Shown here: positions 7,290 through 15,984 of the stretch, piece after piece
How the letters are laid out: every line of letters begins with the position of its first letter
How positions within the stretch are numbered: position 1 is the first letter of the stretch
Assembly: GCF_018853465.1 (NCBI RefSeq)
Contig: NZ_JABBOU010000028.1
Coordinates: 1 to 20,269, forward strand
DNA from: Acidithiobacillus montserratensis
GTDB lineage: Bacteria > Pseudomonadota > Gammaproteobacteria > Acidithiobacillales > Acidithiobacillaceae
DNA length: 20,269 nt
Direction of reading: 5' to 3'
Made by a program: the position numbers and the translations under genes
Notes under the pieces: generated by a model
Database searches by the model: none
Told to the model about the DNA's origin: nothing
What the model saw: the letters and a program-made list of their open reading frames with translations, nothing else

Positions 7290-8351
7290 ATGGGGACACT
7301 AGCTATCGAGAAGAGCTGTCCCGCGAGGTGTCCCTTGGCAAGTTTTTTTGAAAGAAAAGACGCAGACGGCAATAGGATCGGCTGGCAAGCCAAGGTCCGC
7401 AAGCAAGGCTTCCCCGCTCAATCCAAGACATTCAGAACCAAGGCGGAAGCGCAGGCCTGGGCGAAAGCCGTCGAAACAGACATGGAACGAGGGCAATGGC
7501 GGGACCGGAGCGAGACCGAAGCAACCACGCTAGGCCAGTTGATCGAGCGCTACTTGCGAGAAATCACGCCAGAGAAGAAAGGGGCTGCTCAAGAGGTTTC
7601 GCACTGCCAAGCCATTCTCAATCACGACATTAGCAAGTGCAGCGTTGCAACGATCTACTCGAAAGACACAAGCAAGTACCGTGATGATCGACTCAGATTG
7701 GTTTCTCCCTCAACCGTGAATCGGGAATTGAACATCTTATCTCACGCATTTACCGTAGCCGCCCAAGACTGGGGCATGGTGTTGCCTAGCGGTAACCCGA
7801 TCTTGCATACCCGTCGCCCCAAAGTACAGGACCGCAGGGACCGGCGATTGCACGGGGATGAAGAATTAAGACTTTTAGAAGCAGCGGAGTGGGCTGAACA
7901 GCAAGACAATTCCATGCCAATTGCTCGCCTGATCAGGTTCGCGCTGGAAACCGCCATGCGGCGCGGCGAAATTGCTGCCATGCGTTGGGAACATATCAAT
8001 TCAAGCAAGAGAGTTCTGATGGTCCCTGAAACCAAGACGGGCGAGGCAAGACAGGTTCCTTTATCCTCGATTGCCGTGCAAGTGCTGCAATCCCTGCCCC
8101 GCCATATCTCCGGCAAAGCGTGGGGGCCCCTGCATGAGGCCAGCCTGTCCAGGGCTTTTGCCAGGGCCTGCAAACGGGCGGGCATAGAGGACTTGCGCTT
8201 TCATGATCTGCGCCACGAAGCCACCAGTCGTCTTTTTGAGAAAGGCTTGAATCCTATGCAGGTAGCCAGTATCACCGGCCATAAAACGCTACAAATGCTC
8301 AAGAGATACACGCATCTTCGGGCGGAGGATTTGGCAAAGCTTCTGGGGTGA
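7290..8351 (+). CDS. Tyrosine recombinase (site-specific integrase)
   Basis: Catalyses integration and excision of the element at the tRNA-Glu gene. 353 residues from ATG at 7290, which has AGGGA 5 nt upstream; an upstream in-frame start at 7242 would lie inside the terminator hairpin and is rejected. N-terminal arm-type binding region (about 10-65, WQAKVRKQGFPAQSKTF), core-binding SAM-like domain (about 75-170) and C-terminal catalytic domain. The active-site residues are present: Arg224 (AMRRGEIAAMRW), Lys249 (ETKTGEARQVPL), His305 and Arg308 (HDLRH), His331 (ITGHKT) and the nucleophile Tyr340 (KRYTHL). It looks intact, so the element may still be able to excise. The stop overlaps a GTG in frame with the following umuD-like gene. 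Confidence 0.95.
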   Translation: MGTLAIEKSCPARCPLASFFERKDADGNRIGWQAKVRKQGFPAQSKTFRTKAEAQAWAKAVETDMERGQWRDRSETEATTLGQLIERYLREITPEKKGAAQEVSHCQAILNHDISKCSVATIYSKDTSKYRDDRLRLVSPSTVNRELNILSHAFTVAAQDWGMVLPSGNPILHTRRPKVQDRRDRRLHGDEELRLLEAAEWAEQQDNSMPIARLIRFALETAMRRGEIAAMRWEHINSSKRVLMVPETKTGEARQVPLSSIAVQVLQSLPRHISGKAWGPLHEASLSRAFARACKRAGIEDLRFHDLRHEATSRLFEKGLNPMQVASITGHKTLQMLKRYTHLRAEDLAKLLG

Positions 8352-8389
8352 TCAGAAATAGACGACATGGAAAAAGTGCGGAAATATGC

Positions 8390-8418
8390 TTGCCAGTTCT
8401 GAATGAAAGGCATAACTT
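8390..8418 (+). promoter_or_regulatory. Candidate promoter of the UmuD-like gene
   Basis: TTGCCA (8390-8395), 17-nt spacer, TAACTT (8413-8418). It would start transcripts about 25 nt before the TTG at 8450. I see no clear CTGT-N8-ACAG type LexA box near it, so SOS control is not shown. Confidence 0.4.
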
Positions 8419-8449
8419 TTCTGCAATATCCGAACCGCGTGGAGGGTGC

Positions 8450-8914
8450 TTGGCGCTGGACAAAGTAACGTTGGAGAAACTTGCCAAGGCAGGGCTTCGG
8501 GTAGTGCGCCCCATCCCGGACGGCCCGCACAACACCATTCCCCTGTTCGTGTCCAAGGTAGCGGCAGGTCTTCCGGCAATGGTGGAGGATGGCGCGGATG
8601 ACGGCATCGACCTGCATACCTATTGTGTTCCTCATCCCGAAAACAGTTTCCTGTTGCGGGTATCGGGATCATCCATGCAGGGAGCAGGTATCCAAGACGG
8701 CGACCTGTTGGTAGTGGATCGCAGTATCCGGGCAACGGATGGCAGGATCGTGATTGCCGCTCTGGATGGTGAGGTGACAGTCAAGCGTCTGCGGCGCAAA
8801 GGCCAGCGGGTCATGCTGGTTCCCGAAAACCCGGAGTACCCAACGATTGCCGTCCGGCCCGACCAGAGCTTTACGGTGTGGGGTGTAGTAATCTTTGTAG
8901 TGCATCGTGTGTAA
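8450..8914 (+). CDS. UmuD-like S24 family self-cleaving peptidase
   Basis: UmuD is cut by its own Ser-Lys dyad when RecA filaments form, and then partners UmuC as translesion polymerase V. This protein has every key element: the Ala-Gly cleavage site in KVAAGLPA, the serine in VSGSSMQG and the lysine in GEVTVKRL exactly 37 residues later, the same spacing as Ser60-Lys97 of E. coli UmuD. The DGDLLVVDRSI and WGVVIFVVH blocks match UmuD closely. No helix-turn-helix is present, so it is not a CI or LexA-type repressor. I chose TTG 8450 because GGAGGG lies just upstream and a promoter at 8390-8418 fits it; a GTG at 8348, overlapping the integrase stop, gives a 188-residue form. No umuC follows, which is unusual (see findings). 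Confidence 0.85.
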   Translation: MALDKVTLEKLAKAGLRVVRPIPDGPHNTIPLFVSKVAAGLPAMVEDGADDGIDLHTYCVPHPENSFLLRVSGSSMQGAGIQDGDLLVVDRSIRATDGRIVIAALDGEVTVKRLRRKGQRVMLVPENPEYPTIAVRPDQSFTVWGVVIFVVHRV

Positions 8915-8926
8915 GAGGGAACCTCT

Positions 8927-9274
8927 ATGGCTGCCAATCCGTGCATCATTCTCACGACCAATGACTGTCCAGGCATGCGCGTAGTGCGCGTCATTGGTCC
9001 CGTCTATGGAACATCGGTTCGCTCACGCAACATCGTTGGCAACTTTCTTGGTGGCATACGAGCAGTGTTTGGAGGCAAACAATCCGGCTATCTCAAGATG
9101 ATCGCCGCCACACGAGATGAAGCCTTGGCACAATTGGCCGAACATGCCCAATCCTTGGGAGCGAATGCGGTACTGGCGATGCGCTTTGACTCGGGCGAGT
9201 TCGATGCGGGGCAGGGTCAAGCCATGAATGAGGTGACGGCGTATGGAACAGCGGTCGTGGTGGAAACAGAATGA
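8927..9274 (+). CDS. YbjQ/UPF0145 family protein (putative heavy-metal-binding domain)
   Basis: 115 residues. The pattern matches the YbjQ family from near the start to the end: VIGPVYGTSVRSRNIVGNFLGGIRAVFGGKQSGYLKMI, then AREEAL-like TRDEALAQLAEHAQSLGANAVLAMRFD, then a final strand ending YGTAVVVE. These small proteins form oligomeric ferredoxin-like barrels; a metal-binding role has been suggested for the family but is not established. It starts 12 nt after the UmuD-like gene stop with an AGAGGG ribosome site, so the two are one transcription unit. It is cargo of the element, and I see no functional link to the defence genes. Confidence 0.85.
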   Translation: MAANPCIILTTNDCPGMRVVRVIGPVYGTSVRSRNIVGNFLGGIRAVFGGKQSGYLKMIAATRDEALAQLAEHAQSLGANAVLAMRFDSGEFDAGQGQAMNEVTAYGTAVVVETE

Positions 9275-9728
9275 GCGCAAACGCTCTCTCTTAGCGATGT
9301 CCTCCATATGAGGATCAGAACATACTCGCAGGCATCGACGCCAATCATTCTGTCGGTAGCCAAACCTGCTAGGCGTAAAACTGGCGGACAGAAAGCTGAG
9401 ATAATTGTTGCGCAAGAATCATCCCTACCAGGGCCCCGCCAAGATTGTAGATATCTTATTGAATACACGAGAGATTCTCTGTTATAAAACGAGCTTCCCA
9501 ACAGCTATCACAAATTTCCTCTACAATCATAATGTTGTGCTTGGTATTCGGCTTGCCCCGCTACGCAAGATCAATGAGTTAGCGACGACTTTGGCGCAGC
9601 CCTGCCATCCCTACTAAAACGCAATTCTTTTTAAGACGCTTGATTTTTTATTGTTATTCATCATGCTATACTTGTTCCCGAAAAAAGCAATGATCGAGAA
9701 AACCAGCACCAAAAAGTAAAAATGCTGA
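9275..9728. other. Gene-free gap between element genes and the defence operon
   Basis: About 450 bp without a convincing gene; short frames here have no ribosome site or recognisable protein. A small GAGCG-CAAA-CGCTC hairpin (9273-9286) overlaps the YbjQ-family stop and could be a weak terminator. An inverted repeat TTCTGTC/GACAGAA (9348-9354 and 9387-9393) has inner GCCA/TGGC arms. From about 9610 the DNA becomes AT-rich. On the minus strand, TGCTGATCAGCA followed by T runs (9734-9712) lies at the HEPN gene stop and may be a weak terminator of the operon. Confidence 0.5.
9664..9672 (+). promoter_or_regulatory. Extended -10 promoter-like site facing into the operon end
   Basis: TGCTATACT is an extended -10 (TGnTATAAT type) on the plus strand in an AT-rich stretch. 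No well-placed -35 is seen and no gene follows in this direction; a transcript would run antisense to the HEPN-domain gene. It could be chance in AT-rich DNA. Confidence 0.25.
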
Positions 9729-10670
9729 TCAGCAGGTGATCACGCTATCAGAGGAGTAAGTATAGTCACACAATATCTTTGCAATTTCTAACGCTGCATG
9801 ATTCGCGTCCACACATTCAGCTAATTTTAGATCTGTATTTTTGTATCTATTTTTTGCCGGACAGTACGCTCGATAAATCAGATATTTTGGTACATCAACC
9901 ATGCTACAACGTTTTATTGTTTCCCTCAGCTCTTCAAAATTATGATTTTTTTTAGACTCACAGGTCTTCTCTTTTAAGAAGCCCTTCATAATCTTCTCTG
10001 CTGCTTGCGAGGCATCCCATTTTGCGCATGAAAGATTTTGCATTATAATGTTAGCTGTAGAGCTTAAGTAATTTTTGAAGGCTTGATCTATATACTCGTT
10101 GCGTTTACCAAAGCTATGCATCCACCGAATAGGCTCATAAAATCTTTCTGCGGTATCTTTTATCCTGTTTAATTCTTTATCATCAAGATAAGGAAGCAAT
10201 CCTTTTGGCAAAGGATTTACCAAACTCAACACGTTGTAAATGCATTCTTGACCTTGTTCGCAGATTATTCCGTTATCATTTTCAATATTATCGCTATCTA
10301 TAGAAAATATAATTTTTTTCTCAAATATCTTAGGAATCCTAATACTGTATACGGCATTATTCCCCAGAATGATTGGGATATATGATAATGACCAGATGTC
10401 ATATAATGAATTTTTACTTTGCACAAGATCACCGTAAACTGAGTTATACCATCTGTATGCTTTTGTAAGCATTGCTCTATCTGAGAAATCATCTTCGCAT
10501 ATATCATCCGTTGTGCCGGGAATGATGCTTCCACTCCACCCGAATTGATCATGAAAATATTCGCAAATTCTAAATGGCCGGTATGGTACTGGCTCCTCCA
10601 GATTTGCTCTCTCCTTGTCGTAGGTCCACATCATTTCGAAAAATTCTGTGTTTGTTTTTGGCCGTTCCAT
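9729..10670 (-). CDS. HEPN-domain protein (putative RNase effector)
   Basis: 313 residues. The C-terminal part, about 200-303, has the shape of a HEPN domain: AKWDASQAAEKIMKGFLKE, then KNHNFEELRETI, then the VDANHAALEIAKIL helix. Many HEPN proteins are RNases in toxin-antitoxin, abortive infection and CRISPR systems, but I do not see a clear R-x4-6-H catalytic motif here, so it could be an inactive or partner version. The first 200 residues are unfamiliar. The gene starts 66 nt after the hsdR stop on the same strand with an AAAGGG ribosome site, so it is probably the last gene of the restriction operon. It is visibly richer in A+T than hsdR and hsdM, which suggests a separate origin. No nucleotidyltransferase (MNT) partner, the usual antitoxin of many HEPN toxins, is present. 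Confidence 0.7.
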   Translation of the reverse strand: MERPKTNTEFFEMMWTYDKERANLEEPVPYRPFRICEYFHDQFGWSGSIIPGTTDDICEDDFSDRAMLTKAYRWYNSVYGDLVQSKNSLYDIWSLSYIPIILGNNAVYSIRIPKIFEKKIIFSIDSDNIENDNGIICEQGQECIYNVLSLVNPLPKGLLPYLDDKELNRIKDTAERFYEPIRWMHSFGKRNEYIDQAFKNYLSSTANIIMQNLSCAKWDASQAAEKIMKGFLKEKTCESKKNHNFEELRETIKRCSMVDVPKYLIYRAYCPAKNRYKNTDLKLAECVDANHAALEIAKILCDYTYSSDSVITC

Positions 10671-10736
10671 GTTTACCCTTTAAAGAAATTGGAATCAAAT
10701 CTGGAAATTGGCTCAAGTTACGATTTTAAACATCCT

Positions 10737-13700
10737 TCACTCAACCAACCCCTCAGCCTGCTCAATGACCAAATTGACCGCCCCTTCGGTCTTGTCTGGC
10801 GGATACCCATGCTTGCGTAACACCCGTTTCACCATGCGCCGTAGGTGGGCTCTGGCCTGTTCCCGGATGGACCAGTCGATCCGCGTGTTCTTGTGGACCG
10901 TATTGGCTACTTCCTTGGCAATGGTTTTCAACGCATCGTCGCCCATCGCCTGCACGGCGGAATCATTAGTCGCCAGGGCGTCATAGAAGGCCGCCTCCTC
11001 TTTGCTGAGTCCCAGGTCGGCATGGCGCTGGTCCAATTCCCGCAACGCCTTGGCGAGTTCGATGAGTTCTTGCATCACTTCGACCGTATCCACCGAACGG
11101 TTGTGATACTTGCGCAGGGCTTCTTCCAGCTTTTCCGAGAAGGCTTTGCTCTGGATCAGGTTGCTCTTGCCCTCTTTGCGCACCTTGTCCTGCAAGAGGC
11201 GGCGCAACATTTCCAACGCCACATTCTTTTCCGGCATACCCTGGATTTGCTCGATGAACTGGTCGGACAACAGGGATATTTCCCCCTTGGGCAATCCCGC
11301 CGCCGCATACAAATCCACTACCCCATCAGGGGCAATGGACTGGTCGATGAGTTGGCGAATGGCGTATTCCTGTTCTTCCACCAGGGTTTCCGCCTCACTG
11401 CTCTTTTCCAGCGTGGCGCGGATACTGAGGAAGAAGATGATCTCAGGGCGACAACGTTCCACCACGTCGTCACCGGCGGCCAAGGTGGCTGCCTTTTTCA
11501 GCCCTGACGTGGCATTGCGGAAGCGGCGCTTGATCCCTTCTTCCGTGGCCTCCTGTACCAAGAGGTACTCCGTACCCTGGAGCAGGGCCGATACCTTTTC
11601 TTTACCGTCGCCGGTCAGGTAGTCCTGATAGTCGAAGCCGTGAAAGATGCTGCGGCAAATGTCCAGTTTTTCCAGCAGTACCTTGATCGCTTCCTGCACG
11701 GTTTCTGCCGGATTGCCCCGGCCACCGGAACGGGTATAGAGGGCAATGGCTTTCTTAAGGTCTTGGGCAATGCCAATGTAATCGACCACCAGGCCACCGG
11801 ATTTGTTGGCGAATACCCGATTGACGCGGGCGATAGCCTGCATCAGGGTGTGCCCGCGCATGGGCTTGTCCACATAGAGGGTATTGAGGGGTGGCGCATC
11901 GAAGCCGGTCAGCCACATGTCCCGGACAATGACCATCTCCAGCAGGTCATCCGGGTCTTTCAGGCGGTCGGCTAGGTCTTCGTTACCTTTCTTGCTGCGA
12001 ATGTGCGGTTTCCATTCGAGGGGATCGCTGGCTGCACCCGTCATCACCACCTTGATGCGGCCTTGGGTATCGTCCGTACTGTGCCAATCGGGTCGTAGCC
12101 TGGTGATGGCGTTGTAGAGGTCCACGGCAATCCGGCGACTCATGGCAACGATCATGGCCTTGCCGGACAGGATGTGCTTCCGTTTTTCCCAATGGTCCAG
12201 AATATCGGCGGCCACCTGTTCCAGGCGTTTGGGGGCACCTACCAAAGCCGCCAATTGTGCCCAGCGGGTCTTGATGATCTCGCGGGTTTCCTGTTCGTCG
12301 TCTTCGGTAATCTCTTCAAACGCGGCATCGATCACCGGGCGCTGGTCTTCTGGCAGATTCAGGCGTACCAGTCGGCTTTCGTAGTAGATGGGCACGGTCG
12401 CGCCATCCTCCACAGCCCGTTGTATGTCGTAGATGTCGATGTAGTCGCCAAAGACCGTGCGGGTATCCTTGTCGTCCAGTTCCAGAGGCGTGCCGGTAAA
12501 GGCGACAAAGGTCGCGTTGGGCAAGGCAGCGCGAAGATTGGCCGCATAGCCCTCCAGGATTTCATACTGGCTGCGCTGGGCCTCGTCCACCATAACAATG
12601 ATGTTCTTCCGTTCGGAAAGCAGGGGGTGTGCAGTTTCTGCTTCCTTGCGATCTTTCTGGAACTTCTGGATGGTGCTGAAGATGACCCCGCCAGAAGCCC
12701 GATGGAGTAAGGACCGCAGATCACTTACGCTGTCCGCCTTTTGCGGCTCTTGGCGCAGCAGGTGACTACCCGCCGCGAAGGTGTCGAACAACTGGCTATC
12801 CAGATCATTGCGATCCGTCAGCATGACGATGGTGGGGTTTTCCAAAGCAGGGTGCTGAATGAGCATTCCGGCAAAGAACAGCATGGTAAGGCTCTTGCCG
12901 GACCCTTGGGTGTGCCAGAGCACTCCGCCCCGACGGTCGCCACCTAGACCAGAGGCGGCCAGTACGGTCAGGAGGGCTTTTTGGACGGCATGAAATTGAT
13001 GGTAGGCGGCAATCTTCTTGGTGGTCTTGTGCCCATCATCCGCAAAGGCGATAAAGAAACGGATGAGGTCGAGAAAGCGTCGGGGTGCAAAGACCCCATG
13101 GATGACATAGCGTAGGGGATCATCCCCTTTCTGCATCAGTTCCTGCCCATCGATGGTCTTCCATGGCAGGAAACGCTCGTAGGGGGCACCCAGGCAACCC
13201 AACCCCGCCCGCAGGCCGTCACTGATGACCAGCACTGCGTTGTAGGCCATGAGGTTCGGAATGTCGGCTTGGTAGGTCTGTAGCTGATTCCAGGCTTTGC
13301 GCAACGTAGCGTTGGCGTCCACCATGTTCTTGAGTTCGAAGAGGCCCAACGGGATGCCGTTCACAAAGACCACCAGATCGGCACGGCGGTTGATGCGGTT
13401 GTGGATGACGGTGTATTGGTTGACGACGAGAAAGTCGTTTTTTTCTGGATGCGCAAAGTCGATGAGGTGAACAATGGTGCCCCGTTCTTCTCCATCGGCA
13501 TGAAAGGCAACGCGCACCCCCTCTACCAGCATTTTGTGCAAAAGGGCATTGCCGGTCATCAATCCACCCAATCCCGCACTTTTCACATGGCGCAGGGCTT
13601 CGTCGCGGATATCTTTATGAACGGATGGGTTCAGGGCATGGATGGCTTGCCGCAGCCGATCCAGCAGCAGGATTGTGCAATAGTCAGGACGTTCAGGATG

Positions 13701-13796
13701 ATCTGCGTCGGGGCCAATGTCTGGTCCGAAGGCATAGGCATAGCCAAGTTCCTGGAACAGGGCGATGGCGTGATGCTCGATGGTGGTTTCGTTCAT
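10737..13796 (-). CDS. hsdR: Type I restriction enzyme R subunit
   Basis: 1019 residues. The motor and nuclease subunit of a type I complex (R2M2S1): it translocates DNA with ATP and cuts far from the recognition site. The N-terminal PD-(D/E)xK nuclease is seen as [20 protein letters not shown], with Asp140, Glu154 and Lys156, followed by the QLQTYQ motif. SF2 helicase motifs: Walker A HTQGSGKS at 295-302, DEAQ at 404-407 (motif II), FTGTP (motif III). Later blocks [21 protein letters not shown] and QAIARVNR are motifs V and VI. The C-terminal half-helical region would dock to HsdM/HsdS. All catalytic residues look intact. Its ATG at 13796 overlaps the PIN gene stop (ATGA), so translation is coupled to that gene. 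Confidence 0.96.
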   Translation of the reverse strand: MNETTIEHHAIALFQELGYAYAFGPDIGPDADHPERPDYCTILLLDRLRQAIHALNPSVHKDIRDEALRHVKSAGLGGLMTGNALLHKMLVEGVRVAFHADGEERGTIVHLIDFAHPEKNDFLVVNQYTVIHNRINRRADLVVFVNGIPLGLFELKNMVDANATLRKAWNQLQTYQADIPNLMAYNAVLVISDGLRAGLGCLGAPYERFLPWKTIDGQELMQKGDDPLRYVIHGVFAPRRFLDLIRFFIAFADDGHKTTKKIAAYHQFHAVQKALLTVLAASGLGGDRRGGVLWHTQGSGKSLTMLFFAGMLIQHPALENPTIVMLTDRNDLDSQLFDTFAAGSHLLRQEPQKADSVSDLRSLLHRASGGVIFSTIQKFQKDRKEAETAHPLLSERKNIIVMVDEAQRSQYEILEGYAANLRAALPNATFVAFTGTPLELDDKDTRTVFGDYIDIYDIQRAVEDGATVPIYYESRLVRLNLPEDQRPVIDAAFEEITEDDEQETREIIKTRWAQLAALVGAPKRLEQVAADILDHWEKRKHILSGKAMIVAMSRRIAVDLYNAITRLRPDWHSTDDTQGRIKVVMTGAASDPLEWKPHIRSKKGNEDLADRLKDPDDLLEMVIVRDMWLTGFDAPPLNTLYVDKPMRGHTLMQAIARVNRVFANKSGGLVVDYIGIAQDLKKAIALYTRSGGRGNPAETVQEAIKVLLEKLDICRSIFHGFDYQDYLTGDGKEKVSALLQGTEYLLVQEATEEGIKRRFRNATSGLKKAATLAAGDDVVERCRPEIIFFLSIRATLEKSSEAETLVEEQEYAIRQLIDQSIAPDGVVDLYAAAGLPKGEISLLSDQFIEQIQGMPEKNVALEMLRRLLQDKVRKEGKSNLIQSKAFSEKLEEALRKYHNRSVDTVEVMQELIELAKALRELDQRHADLGLSKEEAAFYDALATNDSAVQAMGDDALKTIAKEVANTVHKNTRIDWSIREQARAHLRRMVKRVLRKHGYPPDKTEGAVNLVIEQAEGLVE

Positions 13797-14680
13797 GAGG
13801 ATGTTCTGCGAATTTTACGCATTTTGAAAGTTGGAACGGGCGGCTCAATCGTGTTTTCGGCAAGTGTTGTGTCTACGCTCGCCAGCCAGTCAATCACCTC
13901 TGGCCAATGACTTGACATCGTGGTCCTGAGTGGCGCTATCAAGGCCATAACGCGTTCTCGCACATTCTTGTTCACCGAGACCACTACGACCGCGAAAAAG
14001 AGGACAATCTTTACAGGAGCGGGCAAACGGCGAAACCACGAGACACATTCTGCTGCCAATTTTAGGAAGATTTCCACCGTTACCCAAGAAACAGTCAGCG
14101 CGATTCCGCCTGAGCAACGTATAGTTGCAGCTACAGCAGTTTTACGTGAGTAGTCTCTTACGCGACTCGTAAAGTCTAAATCAATCAAGAGACCGCCCAT
14201 CGCCACGATGTCGTTGTCCTTGCTGAGAATACCATCTGCCCGAATCATTTTTTCGAGCGCAATAGTCGGCGCGTCGTCTGGGTCTTGACCTTTCTTAAAG
14301 CGGTCGACTAGATGCCTCCTGGGGGTTCTAACCTTGAGGATCTTGCGATAGATTTTCCACTCTTTCCGCAACGCATCTTCAGGCAGGTTTTTTTTCACAG
14401 CTATCGTCGAGATGTGCTCATCAACTTCCGCCAACACAGGTCTCGCAACATAGGCCACGATGGTTCCAGCATTAATGCACTCCACAAGTTCGGTGGTCGC
14501 ATCTGGATTTTTCCGTTTGCTAACAAGCCAGATCAGATCACCCAGAATGATGTTGGCGTCCACAACCACGGTAAACTGCGCCAATGGCTCGAGAAGGTTC
14601 TCTATGCCATCAATCTCGCGCAGAACACTCAGGATCTCGGATCGGATGTGTTTTTGAAACTGCTCTGACATGGTTTTCAT
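13793..14680 (-). CDS. PIN-domain protein with C-terminal membrane helix
   Basis: 295 residues. Residues about 35-170 form a PIN-like nuclease domain: Asp41 and Asn43 in [12 protein letters not shown], Glu85 in PVLAEVDEH, the acidic [14 protein letters not shown] stretch at 133-146 and SKDNDI with Asp155 and Asp157. PIN domains usually cut RNA with a metal cluster of such acids, so this is a likely RNase. Behind it lies a strongly hydrophobic segment, about 223-236 ([13 protein letters not shown]), with a weaker one at about 190-210, so the protein is probably anchored in the inner membrane. No usual VapB-type antitoxin lies beside it. It overlaps hsdS upstream and hsdR downstream, each by 4 nt (ATGA), so it is made in step with the restriction subunits. 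A second in-frame ATG lies at 14671. A role as effector or regulator of restriction is inferred. Confidence 0.75.
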   Translation of the reverse strand: MKTMSEQFQKHIRSEILSVLREIDGIENLLEPLAQFTVVVDANIILGDLIWLVSKRKNPDATTELVECINAGTIVAYVARPVLAEVDEHISTIAVKKNLPEDALRKEWKIYRKILKVRTPRRHLVDRFKKGQDPDDAPTIALEKMIRADGILSKDNDIVAMGGLLIDLDFTSRVRDYSRKTAVAATIRCSGGIALTVSWVTVEIFLKLAAECVSWFRRLPAPVKIVLFFAVVVVSVNKNVRERVMALIAPLRTTMSSHWPEVIDWLASVDTTLAENTIEPPVPTFKMRKIRRTSS

Positions 14681-15984
14681 GACCTACTGATGTTAATGGT
14701 TGTATCCACCAGTACCTGCGCATCAGGTATACGGATTTCACCGGAGATGAGCTTGGGCAGCAGGGTGTCGCGGAGTTGGGCGAGAATGCGGGATTTGCTC
14801 TCGCATTGCCAAATCAGACGCAGATGACAGTGAGCAATTCTTTCATACTCTTTTACCAGATTTAAAGTCGGGATAGGGATTTTATGAATTACAAAATCAG
14901 GCCAATGCCCCTTGTACTCAATAAATGTCTGCTTCCCTGCCGAAGCATAGAATATCCATATTGTTGCTATTCCTTTTCCAATAAATGGCAAAACATTCTG
15001 TATTACTGAAAATGGAAAATTGATTAACTTCATAAAACACGTATGGTTTGCAAATATGGCAACGGGTGTATCAATAGTTGCCATTACGTCTGGTCCGTTA
15101 TTGTGATAACCAATTACTCCACTTTTTCCTTGATCTAAAACAGGTACGAGCCCTTTGCTGGTCACAGTCTTTTGCTCATACCTTGAGCCAACAGGTAGCC
15201 GTGTGATTACATCACCTATTCTTTTTACCTTCCACCCCTCCGGTATCTCCCCCAACTCCGAATCAACCAACCGATCCGGAAACAGGTCCAGAATCTCCGG
15301 CGTAATCTTGAGCCGTTTGCAAATACTTTCCCGCGATTCTCCCGCCATCTTTGCCCGCACAGGATCAAAGTCCACGAACCAGGACTTAAAGATCGCCTGA
15401 GCCATTGCCTCAAGGGTCTTTGCCATCTTGCGGTTGTTTTCTATTTGATCGTCCAAGTTGCCCAGAATGGATGCAATGCGGCGTTGTTCAGGAAGAGGTG
15501 GTACGGGAACAATCAGATTGCTGAGCGATTCCGTGGGAACCCTTTGGCGACCCGATGTCCCAGTCATTTGGCTTATAGCATAACCTTTTACCCCCTCCCA
15601 TTTGGTAAGGTAATAAGCGTAGGTAGAATCGGTAATATTTTCGCGCCCTCGAATTACGATGAATTCTGTTGATCCGTGAGCCTCATGCGCCGATTGGCCG
15701 CAATAGCGTGCAATTTTACCATTTTCGAGACAAGGTGTTATTCTGGCAAGCAAAGTGTCACCAACGGCGAAACGTGCCCCACCACCAGTGAATGACCGCC
15801 ATTCTGCTGTCCAAGCACATCGTGATGAAGGTTCCACTGAAGCCATATCCAGAAACGGGTATAGCTCACCTTTTTTGAGATGAACGCTAGGGTTCACTAT
15901 GACGGCTTCAGTATATATCATCTGCTTCCAATTTTCAGGCATTTGTGCTCTCTGTTGGCCTCTAATGCTGTTCTGTAGATGCAT
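14677..15984 (-). CDS. hsdS: Type I restriction enzyme specificity (S) subunit
   Basis: 435 residues from ATG at 15984; it gives sequence specificity to both modification and restriction. Layout: first target recognition domain about 15-155; central conserved helix PPLPEQRRIASILGNLDDQIENNRK with FKSWFVDFDPVRAK; second recognition domain about 230-370, opening with GEIPEGWKVKRIGDV; C-terminal repeat of the helix ending RDTLLPKLISGEIRI. Two-domain subunits read bipartite sites. The stop of the FRG gene overlaps the ATG by 1 nt (TGATG) with GGTGG a few bases upstream; an internal ATG at 15939 (MPENWK) matches where many S subunits begin and is a second option. The DNA for the second recognition domain (about 14850-15230) is clearly richer in A+T than the conserved blocks, a sign of domain exchange. 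The recognised sequence cannot be read from this. Confidence 0.94.
   Translation of the reverse strand: MHLQNSIRGQQRAQMPENWKQMIYTEAVIVNPSVHLKKGELYPFLDMASVEPSSRCAWTAEWRSFTGGGARFAVGDTLLARITPCLENGKIARYCGQSAHEAHGSTEFIVIRGRENITDSTYAYYLTKWEGVKGYAISQMTGTSGRQRVPTESLSNLIVPVPPLPEQRRIASILGNLDDQIENNRKMAKTLEAMAQAIFKSWFVDFDPVRAKMAGESRESICKRLKITPEILDLFPDRLVDSELGEIPEGWKVKRIGDVITRLPVGSRYEQKTVTSKGLVPVLDQGKSGVIGYHNNGPDVMATIDTPVAIFANHTCFMKLINFPFSVIQNVLPFIGKGIATIWIFYASAGKQTFIEYKGHWPDFVIHKIPIPTLNLVKEYERIAHCHLRLIWQCESKSRILAQLRDTLLPKLISGEIRIPDAQVLVDTTINISRS

Noticed and set aside
9405..9617. 70-codon plus-strand frame in the gap before the HEPN gene
   Set aside because: TTG start without ribosome site, no recognisable domain; probably open by chance.
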